Origin: Muricomes intestini
GTDB lineage: Bacteria > Bacillota > Clostridia > Lachnospirales > Lachnospiraceae
DNA: 64,000 nt
Direction: 5' to 3'
NCBI RefSeq assembly: GCF_004346165.1
Contig: NZ_SLZZ01000002.1
Span: 248,001 to 312,000 of the forward strand
How positions within the stretch are numbered: position 1 is the stretch's first letter; every line of letters starts with the position of its first letter. The position numbers were made by a program, and so were the translations under genes. Below, in pieces: positions 1 through 7,766 of the stretch. Below the pieces are notes generated by a model. That model saw only the letters and a program-made list of their open reading frames with translations. It was not told where the DNA came from and did no database searches.

Positions 1-620
1 CCAGAGGCTATACATCTCTTATAGACCGGCTCAAAATCATTACGTTTTGTCTCTGCAATTCCAGCCACGCCATATTGCAGGTTAAGGGACTCCTTTTCCA
101 AGTATTCAAATTTGTCCAGCTGCATCCCAATCAGGATAAATACTGCAACAGCTCCCGCTACTATCAAAAGCAGAACTGTCACCCCGATCCCTCCTGCCAT
201 ATCCTCTGTAATACCTGTCTTCCGATATTCTGACAACCCACCCAGCAAGATTAAAAGCACTGGTGAAAGGATGCATGCTGCAACTGCCGCCGCCATTTTT
301 TTGGATACCCCGTCAATCAGTTCCATATAGCTGTTGGCTTCTTGCAGTGAAATCGTTCTTACGGTTTCATTGTTGTAATCCGGTTCTTCATCCGAAATTG
401 TTCCAACGCCGGCCTCGTCCTCCAGCTCATCCTTTAATAAATAATCAGTACTCACCTCGAAGATTTCACTCAACTTAATAATTTTATCCAAATCCGGGAT
501 TGCTGCAGTGCTCTCCCATTTTGAAACTGACTGTCGTGAAATATTCAATTTCATTGCCAGCTCTTCCTGAGACCAACCGTTTTGTTTTCTATGCTTCATT
601 ATCTTCTCCGCCAAAATCAT
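1..620 (-). CDS. XRE-family regulator with C-terminal membrane region (partial)
   Basis: The gene starts at 620 (ATG, AGGTG about 8 bases upstream) and runs off the left edge, so its C-terminus is missing. Residues 1-65 form a Cro/C1-type helix-turn-helix (ISRQSVSKWES recognition region, then IPDLDKIIKLSEIF), the usual DNA-binding module of XRE regulators. After an acidic linker come two hydrophobic stretches at about residues 108-124 and 145-165, so the protein is probably membrane attached. XRE proteins with this layout are common in Clostridia and their signals are mostly unknown. A CGATATCG palindrome at about 651-658, just upstream of the start, could be an autoregulatory site, but that is a guess. 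Confidence 0.8.
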   Translation of the reverse strand, partial: MILAEKIMKHRKQNGWSQEELAMKLNISRQSVSKWESTAAIPDLDKIIKLSEIFEVSTDYLLKDELEDEAGVGTISDEEPDYNNETVRTISLQEANSYMELIDGVSKKMAAAVAACILSPVLLILLGGLSEYRKTGITEDMAGGIGVTVLLLIVAGAVAVFILIGMQLDKFEYLEKESLNLQYGVAGIAETKRNDFEPVYKRCIAS

Positions 621-691
621 AAAACTTCACCTCACATAAAATTTATAGCTTACGATATCGCAAAATACTCTCTTAAGATAGTGATATTTTA

Positions 692-720
692 ACAAAAAGA
701 TTGGTTGCCGGCCACCAATC
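692..720 (-). terminator. Rho-independent terminator of the phosphate transporter pair
   Basis: On the minus strand a 7-bp perfect stem (GATTGGT/ACCAATC, 699-705 and 714-720) closes an 8-base loop and is followed by TTTTTGTT. It lies about 50 bases after the end of the DUF47 gene, so it should end the pit operon. Confidence 0.7.
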
Positions 721-772
721 TCACTTGGAAATTTGTCAACCGGCAGTTGCACCGCAAGAAAACACTCCCTTT

Positions 773-1393
773 TTAGCCATTTTTCATAATGACCATTTCC
801 ATTACATTCGCCACATGCTCGCAGGCATCACAGCAGTCTTCCATTAAATCAAAAATCTTGCTCCAAGCAAAAATCTGCATGGGGTCGCTTTCCTGCTCAA
901 AGAGTTCCCTGACTGCGGTCATATATAAGCGGTCGCCCTCCTCTTCAATTGTATTAATCTCAATAATTTTTTCCTTAAGTGTAGTTGATTTATGGAAATT
1001 TGGAAATTCTTCCACTGCAATCTTTAACTTATCGCACATCTTTACAATGATATCTGCATAAGTATTTGCGTCAGTCCGGAGGGTCTGGACATTATACATG
1101 TGCATCCGCATCACAATTTCCTCAATCTTGTCTGTTACATTATCCAGGTGATGTGACATATCGATAATATCCTCTCTGTCAATCGGAGGTATAAATTCTT
1201 TCGCCAGGCGCTCCATCATCTCATGCTTAACGTCATCCTCTTCATTTTCTATCTGATGCATTAATTCACATTTTTCTTCAAAAGTTTCGGGAGAAAATTC
1301 TCTGAGTGTTTTCTTCAAATGCTCTGCCGCTTTGCAGGAACATTCAACCATTCTGTTAAAGTCATCAAAATAAGGACTCTTTCTCTTTGCCAT
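773..1393 (-). CDS. DUF47 / PhoU-like Pit accessory protein
   Basis: This 206-residue, all-helical acidic protein belongs to the DUF47 (TIGR00153-type) family, which resembles PhoU. Family members sit beside low-affinity phosphate carriers and are thought to modulate them. Visible family features are the N-terminal FDDFNRMVECS region, repeated E/D-rich helices that could bind metal (NEEDDVKHEM at about residue 50, IEEEGDRLY at about 150) and a C-terminal FDLMEDCCDACEHVANVME helix. It starts 18 bases after the pit stop codon on the same strand, so the two are almost certainly cotranscribed and act together at the cytoplasmic face of the membrane. The regulatory role is inferred from the family. 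Confidence 0.88.
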   Translation of the reverse strand: MAKRKSPYFDDFNRMVECSCKAAEHLKKTLREFSPETFEEKCELMHQIENEEDDVKHEMMERLAKEFIPPIDREDIIDMSHHLDNVTDKIEEIVMRMHMYNVQTLRTDANTYADIIVKMCDKLKIAVEEFPNFHKSTTLKEKIIEINTIEEEGDRLYMTAVRELFEQESDPMQIFAWSKIFDLMEDCCDACEHVANVMEMVIMKNG

Positions 1394-1411
1394 AGTGTTT
1401 ATATCCTTCCT

Positions 1412-2461
1412 TTAAAAAAACATTGTAAATAGTTTTGCCATTGCAAAACCTATTAAACCACAACCGGGAAATGTTAATATCCAGGTCAGTACCATCTCCT
1501 TCACTACACTCCAGTCTACCCGCTTAATGCTTTTTGCAGCACCTACCCCCATAATTGCCGTAGTCTTTGTATGGGTCGTAGAAACCGGCATTCCGGTAAG
1601 GGATGAAACCAGCAGGCATCCCGCACCCGCCAGGTCCGCTGCAAACCCCTGATAAGTTTCAAGTTTGACCATATCCATTCCCACAGCTTTAATAATCTTA
1701 TAGCCGCCGATGGATGTCCCAAGTCCCATAACCAGGGAGCAAATTACAATCAGCCAAAAGGGGATTTCAAACATACCTGCATTTGTATCTCCATTATTGA
1801 GGGCTATACCCAACAGGAATACACCCATAAATTTCTGTCCATCCTGAGCACCATGCATAAAGGCCATGGCCGCGGCTCCGCCAATCTGGGCATTTTGGAA
1901 TATTCCGGTTGTCTTTCGCCGGTCAACCTTGCTAAATATAAGGCCGATCAGCTTTACCACAACATATCCCAGAACAAATCCCAGAACCGTAGATAGTACC
2001 AAACCATAAATTACCTTTAGCCATTCACTGCCATTTACGCCGCCAAGACCTCCATGCATAGCTATAGCCGCCCCCGTAAGGCCGGCAATCAAAGCATGGC
2101 TTTCACTGGTCGGGATGCCAAAAGCCCACGCCGCAACAGCCCACAGTACTATGGCAACCATCGCCGCACATAATGCCACCAGTGCTTGGTGGGCATTGTC
2201 CCCAAAATCTACCATATTATAAATGGTCTGGGCTACATTCTTATTGATTGCGGTCATTACTAAAATTCCCAAAAAATTGAATATAGCCGCCATAGTTATC
2301 GCCGGCCGGGGTGGTATCGCTTTTGTTGACACTGCCGTAGCGATGGCATTGGGGGCATCAGTCCAGCCGTTGACGAGGATAACTGCCAGCGTTAACACTA
2401 CTGTAATTAAAAGGGCAGGGTTGTCCTTCGTCTGCGCCAAAAATTCGCCAAAATTATACAT
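1412..2461 (-). CDS. pit: Inorganic phosphate transporter, Pit/PHO4 family
   Basis: This is a polytopic membrane carrier of about 349 residues that imports phosphate coupled to a cation. It shows the two inverted PHO4 signature halves: GWTDAPNAIATAVSTKA near the N-terminus and LTGMPVSTTHTKTTAIMGVG near the C-terminus, with about ten hydrophobic segments. An in-frame start exists at 2482, but GGAAGGAA (2468-2475) lies six bases before the ATG at 2461, giving MYNFGEF as the more likely N-terminus. It is followed 18 bases later by the DUF47 partner. Length and motifs look intact. Confidence 0.92.
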   Translation of the reverse strand: MYNFGEFLAQTKDNPALLITVVLTLAVILVNGWTDAPNAIATAVSTKAIPPRPAITMAAIFNFLGILVMTAINKNVAQTIYNMVDFGDNAHQALVALCAAMVAIVLWAVAAWAFGIPTSESHALIAGLTGAAIAMHGGLGGVNGSEWLKVIYGLVLSTVLGFVLGYVVVKLIGLIFSKVDRRKTTGIFQNAQIGGAAAMAFMHGAQDGQKFMGVFLLGIALNNGDTNAGMFEIPFWLIVICSLVMGLGTSIGGYKIIKAVGMDMVKLETYQGFAADLAGAGCLLVSSLTGMPVSTTHTKTTAIMGVGAAKSIKRVDWSVVKEMVLTWILTFPGCGLIGFAMAKLFTMFF

Positions 2462-2622
2462 TTTCATTTCCTTCCATAACATTTAAAGTCGTCCTTTTAA
2501 TAATCATATATTAAATCACTTTTGTCAACAGATTTTTCTATCTTTCGACTATAGCAGTTATCCAATGTCTAGATTGCTAATTTATGTTAAAGAAAAGAAG
2601 CAGCCGTATAAGAATCATATAA

Positions 2623-2670
2623 AATAAGAACTCCGCAGCTTTGCAAAGTCAGGACTGCGGAATTCTTATT
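2623..2670 (-). terminator. Bidirectional-looking terminator downstream of the amidohydrolase operon
   Basis: A long inverted repeat pairs 2623-2638 (AATAAGAACTCCGCAG) with 2655-2670 (CTGCGGAATTCTTATT) and has T-rich flanks on both strands. It lies downstream of the leftward M20/YfcC operon and upstream of pit, so it most likely ends that operon. Confidence 0.7.
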
Positions 2671-2714
2671 TTTCAAATATTATGATGTATGGAGCAAATG
2701 GTATTTTGCCCTCC

Positions 2715-2868
2715 TGATACCTACGGGTTGCTACGCACTTTGTGCTCCCGCAATCCTAAAAACATTCGAAATCCGCCCTATTCGGGCTACTTTCTCATGT
2801 TTTGCGGGTCCCAAAGTCATGCTTTTTCATGCAAGCATGAAACGCATGACCTTTTGACCCTGGTATCA
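2715..2868. repeat. Dispersed palindromic repeat bounded by TGATACC...GGTATCA, long form
   Basis: This 154-bp block begins TGATACC (2715) and ends GGTATCA (2862-2868), so its ends are inverted repeats. It contains internal hairpins such as CATGCTTTTTCATGCAAGCATG. A 42-bp short form with the same ends and the same inner phrase (CCTACGGRTTGC..CGCACTTTG) occurs inverted at 10287-10328. It ends two bases before the amidohydrolase stop codon. It looks like a MITE or REP-like element; it encodes no credible protein. Confidence 0.65.
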
Positions 2869-2870
2869 TA

Positions 2871-4037
2871 TTATATTTCATCCTGTGTAACCAACACATA
2901 CTGTACAAATAGAGCAGCTCCGTTCACCATTGCCTCTTCATCCAAATCAAAACGCTCACTGTGAAGTGCATAGTTCTGGTCATTTACTTCATTGCGGCAC
3001 CCTACAAATGCAAGGCATCCCGGTTTCTTTTCAAGCAGCCAGGCAAAGTCTTCACCACCCGGGGTTTTTTCATACCTGACGAGCCCCTCTTCTCCCAGTA
3101 TATCCCGCACAGCGCGCTCTGCTCTTGCACTACTTCCGGGTTCGTTGATTGTTGCGGGCGTTCCGCGAATGAACTCATACTCATACGTTGTACGGAACGT
3201 TTCACATGTCCCGGCAATCACCCTTTCAATTTTTTCCGGCAGTATTTCCCTTACCTTGGGGTTAAATGTGCGCACTGTCCCCAACATTTCCACATTATTC
3301 GGGATTATATTGGCTGCTGAGCCTGAGTGAATGGAGCAAACACTGATAACACAAGTATCCCTCGGGTCAATTTCGCGGCTTACAATAGCCTGCAGATTAT
3401 TTATAACAGCTGCGGATGTAACAATTGGGTCCACAGTATCCTGGGGCATGGAGCCATGTCCGCCCCGGCCCATAATTTTAAATTTTATGGTGTCTGCAGA
3501 AGTAAAACGCGGACCCTTTTCCACAGATATTCCCCCTGTCTCAATGTACGGGAAAATATGGATTGCAAAAAGGTTATCACACTCCATCACCTCAGTATTA
3601 TTCAACAGGGTTTTGGCTCCCTGGATTGTCTCCTCCGCCGGCTGAAAGATAAAACGAACTGTGCAGTTGACTTCCTCCTTATGCTCGCTTAAAATCTTTG
3701 CGGCGCCAAGCAGCATAGACATATGAGAGTCATGCCCGCAGGCATGCATCACCCCTTCGTTTAACGATTTAAACGGCAGATCCTTTACCTCTTTAACAGG
3801 GAGAGCATCTATATCCGCACGAAGGCCAATGACAGGATGCTTTTTTGTACCCTTAAGGGTAGCAATCACACCTGTCTTTGGCAGTCTGTTGTAAGGAATT
3901 GATAATTTGTCAAGTTCTTCGCAGATTCTCTCTGTAGTTGCATACTCCTGCCAGCTTAATTCCGGATGACTGTGGAAATGCCGGCGCAAATCGACAATGT
4001 ATTGTTTTTCGGCCAAAGCCCGCTCATAAGCTTTCAT
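2871..4037 (-). CDS. M20-family amidohydrolase (N-acyl amino acid / hippurate hydrolase type)
   Basis: This 388-residue cytoplasmic enzyme has the M20D zinc amidohydrolase motifs in order: LRADIDALP at about residue 93, HACGHDSHM at about 120 (metal-binding His/Asp), FQPAEE at about 150 (catalytic Glu pair) and GGEDFAW near 345. Such enzymes hydrolyse N-acetyl or N-benzoyl amino acids, or aminoacyl conjugates such as p-aminobenzoyl-glutamate. It follows a YfcC-type carrier by 17 bases, which suggests uptake of an acylated amino acid or peptide followed by hydrolysis. The exact substrate cannot be read from the sequence. The stop codon abuts the 2715-2868 repeat. Confidence 0.9.
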   Translation of the reverse strand: MKAYERALAEKQYIVDLRRHFHSHPELSWQEYATTERICEELDKLSIPYNRLPKTGVIATLKGTKKHPVIGLRADIDALPVKEVKDLPFKSLNEGVMHACGHDSHMSMLLGAAKILSEHKEEVNCTVRFIFQPAEETIQGAKTLLNNTEVMECDNLFAIHIFPYIETGGISVEKGPRFTSADTIKFKIMGRGGHGSMPQDTVDPIVTSAAVINNLQAIVSREIDPRDTCVISVCSIHSGSAANIIPNNVEMLGTVRTFNPKVREILPEKIERVIAGTCETFRTTYEYEFIRGTPATINEPGSSARAERAVRDILGEEGLVRYEKTPGGEDFAWLLEKKPGCLAFVGCRNEVNDQNYALHSERFDLDEEAMVNGAALFVQYVLVTQDEI

Positions 4038-4054
4038 CTTGAATCCCCCTCGGC

Positions 4055-5449
4055 TTATTGATAGTTGGTGGCAATCGCAATCCCTAAGAATGCAATCGCG
4101 ATAACAGTCAGCACAATCTGAAGCGGCCAGAGGAACTTATACCATTTGCGTAAGGGAATCTTTGAAACAGCAAGGAAAATCAAAAGTGTCCCATTCGTAA
4201 ACCAGTACATATTGGCAAATCCATCCCCAAATTGATAGGCTAAGGTTGCTGTTTGTCTGGTGACGCCAATCATATCCGCCAGTGGGATGAGAATAGGCAT
4301 AATTGCGATTGCTTTACCGCTGCCAGAGGGAATAAGGCCGTCTGCCAACAGGGTAACCACAAATATGCCTATTGCAGCAAGCCATGGGGAAAGACCGCCC
4401 AGCGATTTTGAAAAGAAATTGATGATAGGATCAATCAGCCCGCCCTGGGTCATAATAACCTGAATCGCACGCGCAAGTCCAATAACCAGAGCTCCATCCA
4501 CTGCTCCCTTAGCACCCTTCACAATGCTGCCGGTGGTCCCATTTACGCCCAAACGCCCGACAAGACCTCCCAAAAGGCCGCCCGCCAAAAATACAGCCGA
4601 AAGTTGATCCATCTCCCAACTATAATTCAAAACTCCGAAAATAGCCACAACAAATGTAATTCCAAAGATAATTAATGCCAAAATCTGATGCTTTGTCATC
4701 CTGCTGTCCTTCAGAGAGCTGTAATCTCTTTTAAGACTGCCGTTATCAATGCCGTATACAATGCTTTTGGCCGGAGCCTTTTTTACCCGGGCAGCATATA
4801 TAAGTATATAAATCATGATAACAGTCTCTACAACCACTAACGCAATCAGACGCAGCCACATGCCGGAAAACATAGGCAGCTCTGCAATTTCATGGGATAT
4901 TCCCACAGTGTAGACATTTGTCGGGGATACTGCAAAGCCCATCATACACACAAAGGCGCTGGAAGCCATCCCCACAACGGTATCATAGCCCAGCGCAAGG
5001 CAGATAGATACGATAATGGGAACGAAAGGAATAATTTGCTCGGCCCAGCCAAGAAATCCACCTATTGCCGAAAACAGCAGCATAATAATCAGAAGAACGA
5101 CCGGGCTCCCAAACTTATCTGATGCCCGCAATATCTTCGATATTCCCTTATCCAGAGCTCCCGTGTCCAGATACACCTGCACAAACCCACCCACGAGCAT
5201 GACAAGAAACATAATACTGGCGGCACCCACAAGCCCCTGGGGTATAGCAAGGAAGAAGTTTCCGATTGATACAGGTGTCCTTTCCACCTCATGAAAACTG
5301 CCTTCAACAACCATAGTGCGTCCATTTTCCTCAACGCGTTCAAATGCTCCCGGAGAAATAAAATAGGATGTAACTGCACACACCAGCATTACTGCAAATA
5401 GAATGACAAAAGGATTCATGCCGGATGACTTTTTCTTTACCTTCTCCAT
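4055..5449 (-). CDS. YfcC / DcuC-ArcD-like basic or dicarboxylate carrier
   Basis: This 464-residue integral membrane protein has about twelve hydrophobic segments. It fits the YfcC family of the DcuC superfamily (Pfam C4-dicarboxylate anaerobic carrier type): an N-terminal NPFVILFAVM helix followed by an extracytoplasmic loop, the conserved GGFLGWAEQIIPFVP region at about residue 130, and LADGLIPSGSGKAIAIMPIL at about 370. Family members have been linked to C4-dicarboxylate or arginine/ornithine exchange. The paired M20 amidohydrolase 17 bases downstream points instead to an amino acid conjugate or peptide. The start is supported by AGGAG (GCAAGAGGAGATAACAG) upstream. Substrate unassigned. 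Confidence 0.85.
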   Translation of the reverse strand: MEKVKKKSSGMNPFVILFAVMLVCAVTSYFISPGAFERVEENGRTMVVEGSFHEVERTPVSIGNFFLAIPQGLVGAASIMFLVMLVGGFVQVYLDTGALDKGISKILRASDKFGSPVVLLIIMLLFSAIGGFLGWAEQIIPFVPIIVSICLALGYDTVVGMASSAFVCMMGFAVSPTNVYTVGISHEIAELPMFSGMWLRLIALVVVETVIMIYILIYAARVKKAPAKSIVYGIDNGSLKRDYSSLKDSRMTKHQILALIIFGITFVVAIFGVLNYSWEMDQLSAVFLAGGLLGGLVGRLGVNGTTGSIVKGAKGAVDGALVIGLARAIQVIMTQGGLIDPIINFFSKSLGGLSPWLAAIGIFVVTLLADGLIPSGSGKAIAIMPILIPLADMIGVTRQTATLAYQFGDGFANMYWFTNGTLLIFLAVSKIPLRKWYKFLWPLQIVLTVIAIAFLGIAIATNYQ

Positions 5450-5633
5450 GCTGTTATCTCCTCTTGCTTTTATATAATTTCAACATTTTATTCAGTTATG
5501 CATCAGATTATTACATTGTAAAAGCCCTATTTTGATATGATGCTGATGTGCGGCCGCAAGAAGCTTGTCAAAATCCCCCTCGCTCCAAACTCATCCATAA
5601 TATTCTGATAAAAATTATGTGACATTCAGTAGG

Positions 5634-5753
5634 GCAGCCAAGCCAGGTTGGTCCTCCTGAATCATTTTCAGAAACTATCTGGGCAATCTCGCTTCGGCCT
5701 ATGTAGGGATGGCACCGAATGATTACAGAAAGGTCACGCAGACATTTGATTAA
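5634..5753 (+). pseudogene. C-terminal remnant of an AraC-family regulator
   Basis: On the plus strand this stretch reads AAKPGWSS, a stop, then IIFRNYLGNLASAYVGMAPN followed by DYRKV, ending in TAA at 5753. This matches the last helix and the GMxPxxYRK signature of AraC/XylS DNA-binding domains, with an in-frame stop and no upstream coding frame. It is a relic in the 330-base gap between the carrier gene and the dehydrogenase. It may once have regulated one of them. Confidence 0.55.
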
Positions 5754-5778
5754 GGAGGAGCAGTATCTCTCTGCCCAC

Positions 5779-6798
5779 CTACTTGTTTGGGAAAATCATC
5801 ATCTTCCCATTCTTTCCACGTATTTCAAATACTCTATTGATATCATCCAGTGGCAGTCTGTCTGATATCAATTCTGCAAGCTTTATTTTTCCGGTATTTA
5901 CCAGATTTGCTGCCCGCCCATGAGAAAATGGATTTACATATGATGCTGTCACAGTGATTTCCTTTTGGAAAATCTCATATGGTTTTACCGGAATCTCGCA
6001 ATCTGGTTCTGTCAAGCCAAATAGTAGCACATGCCCGCCATTTCCAATGTATTTAAACGCATCCAGCATGGTTTCTTTTCGTCCTACACACTCAATCGTT
6101 ACGTTAATCTCACGGATTCCTTTTTCTTCCAACAGTTCAAACGGTGTTTTTTCCAGAGGATTTACCGTATAGTCTGCACCCAGTTTTTTTGCCATCTCAC
6201 GTTTTGACGCCACAAGTTCGGACACGATAACAGTAGCGGCCCCGGCCAATTTTGCCAATTGCAGCATGATCAGTCCGATGGTTCCCCCTCCAATAATAAG
6301 AACCGTATCACCGGTACGGATGCCTGCCCTGTCGATACCATGCAGACAACATCCTAATGGCTCACACATAGCAGCCTCCTCAAAAGACACCTCTGATTTC
6401 AGCACATAAACCTGCTCTTCTTTTACTTTGCAAAGCTGCGCAAAACCACCATCGTAAGTAACCCCTGTTGCAGAATAAGATTCACAGAAATGTGGTTTTC
6501 CTACTTGGCACGCATAGCATTTACCGCACATAATGCTGGGGTCTACAGTAACATGGTCTCCAGCCTTCACTCTTCCTGCGTCGTCTCCGACCGCCTCTAC
6601 GACTCCTGCAAATTCATGCCCCAGCACTACCGGTGGAAAACAATCGGAGGCGCCCTTTGCCCCATCATAGATGTGGATATCTGTCCCACAGATTCCTGCC
6701 GCCATAACACGGATCAGCACTTCATCCCCCTTAATCACCGGATCCGCTTTTTCTTCTACTTTTACTACGCCTGGTTCATAAAACACTGCTGCTTTCAT
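5779..6798 (-). CDS. Zinc-dependent medium-chain alcohol/polyol dehydrogenase
   Basis: This 339-residue MDR-family NAD(P)-dependent dehydrogenase resembles threonine, sorbitol and butanediol dehydrogenases. Visible features are the catalytic-zinc Cys in GICGTDIH (about residue 37), the LGHEFAG zinc-ligand motif, the structural-zinc cluster CGKCYACQVGKPHFC (C-x2-C-x2-C-x7-C) near residues 91-105, and the Rossmann motif IGGGTIG near 170. It is the third gene of the glycyl radical enzyme operon, 44 bases after the activase. It may oxidise the diol substrate or reduce the aldehyde/ketone made by the radical enzyme. The direction and substrate are inference. Confidence 0.88.
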   Translation of the reverse strand: MKAAVFYEPGVVKVEEKADPVIKGDEVLIRVMAAGICGTDIHIYDGAKGASDCFPPVVLGHEFAGVVEAVGDDAGRVKAGDHVTVDPSIMCGKCYACQVGKPHFCESYSATGVTYDGGFAQLCKVKEEQVYVLKSEVSFEEAAMCEPLGCCLHGIDRAGIRTGDTVLIIGGGTIGLIMLQLAKLAGAATVIVSELVASKREMAKKLGADYTVNPLEKTPFELLEEKGIREINVTIECVGRKETMLDAFKYIGNGGHVLLFGLTEPDCEIPVKPYEIFQKEITVTASYVNPFSHGRAANLVNTGKIKLAELISDRLPLDDINRVFEIRGKNGKMMIFPNK

Positions 6799-6842
6799 AT
6801 CCCTATTCCTCCCTGTCTATATCATTTTCTATTAACTGCACG

Positions 6843-7751
6843 TTAACTTTCCTGCAATCTGAGACAGCCATAAGACTCGACCTTTTCATAAATTCTTCTT
6901 TTTTCTTTTGCCTCAATCGACTTTAAATCCGGCAGACTATACTCCTCTCCAATCTGCGCCGCCTTTCCCTTCGCCATATCGTGATACATCATCAGATTCA
7001 CTTGATCAATATTGTCATATTTGCGGGACAATTCGGCAATACTGCGGTAGTGGATTTCATTATCGTTGATACCGGGAATAATCGGGCACCGCAGATACAC
7101 ATGGCTTTTATGTCTGCCAAGAGAGTCCAGATTCTTCAGTATCAATCGGTTATCAACTCCCGTATATCGTCTATGTTGCTGTTCATCTGTCATTTTATAG
7201 TCAAACAAGAACAAATCCACATATTCTGCAATGGTCAAATATTTTTCTTCCGGTGCCTGCCCGGACGTATCCAGGCAGACATGAAGCCCTTTTGCTTTTG
7301 CCTTTTTCAGCAACTCCAGCAAACACTCAAACTGCAACATTGGTTCACCGCCGCTTACCGTAAGACCGCCGCCGCTTTTCTGGTAAAAATCCCAGTCTTT
7401 CATAACAGTTTCAATGATTTCCTCGCTGGTCATTCTTTTTCCGTAAATCTTTAGTGCGCCGCTTGGGCATGTATTAGCACAGCAGCCACACTGCACGCAG
7501 TTGCTATAGTCAATTTCGTGGCAGCCTTTTTGAGTTATTATGTGAACATCGTGTTTACATACTTCCTGACACTTCCCACATCCCACACAATTCTTTTCCA
7601 GAAAGCCCAGCTGTGCTTTTGTCTTTTTAGATTCCGGATTGTGGCACCACACACAATCCAGCGGACATCCTTTCAGAAAAATTGTGGTGCGGATTCCGGG
7701 ACCATCATGCAGTGCGAATCTCTGCAGATCAAACACCATTAATTCTGCCAT
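6843..7751 (-). CDS. Glycyl radical enzyme activase (radical SAM, two extra Fe-S clusters)
   Basis: This 302-residue protein is a radical SAM activating enzyme that installs the glycyl radical on its partner. It has the CxxxCxxC motif at Cys29, Cys33 and Cys36 (GCPLDCVWCHNPES), the family's GPGIRTTIFLKGC lead-in, and an inserted ferredoxin-like domain with two 4Fe-4S motifs (CVGCGKCQEVC and CVQCGCCANTC, about residues 55-100). It also has the SGGEP SAM-binding motif. The two-cluster insert is typical of activases for dehydratase-type glycyl radical enzymes and is absent from the simplest PFL activase. It sits 15 bases after the cognate enzyme gene. Confidence 0.94.
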   Translation of the reverse strand: MAELMVFDLQRFALHDGPGIRTTIFLKGCPLDCVWCHNPESKKTKAQLGFLEKNCVGCGKCQEVCKHDVHIITQKGCHEIDYSNCVQCGCCANTCPSGALKIYGKRMTSEEIIETVMKDWDFYQKSGGGLTVSGGEPMLQFECLLELLKKAKAKGLHVCLDTSGQAPEEKYLTIAEYVDLFLFDYKMTDEQQHRRYTGVDNRLILKNLDSLGRHKSHVYLRCPIIPGINDNEIHYRSIAELSRKYDNIDQVNLMMYHDMAKGKAAQIGEEYSLPDLKSIEAKEKRRIYEKVESYGCLRLQES

Positions 7752-7766
7752 TCTTCTTCCACCTTA

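Noticed and set aside
6981-7454. Long plus-strand open frame of about 157 residues
   Set aside because: It is antisense to the activase gene, has no ribosome site, and its codon pattern mirrors the real gene. The same holds for open frames at 33504-33998 and 41246-41722.
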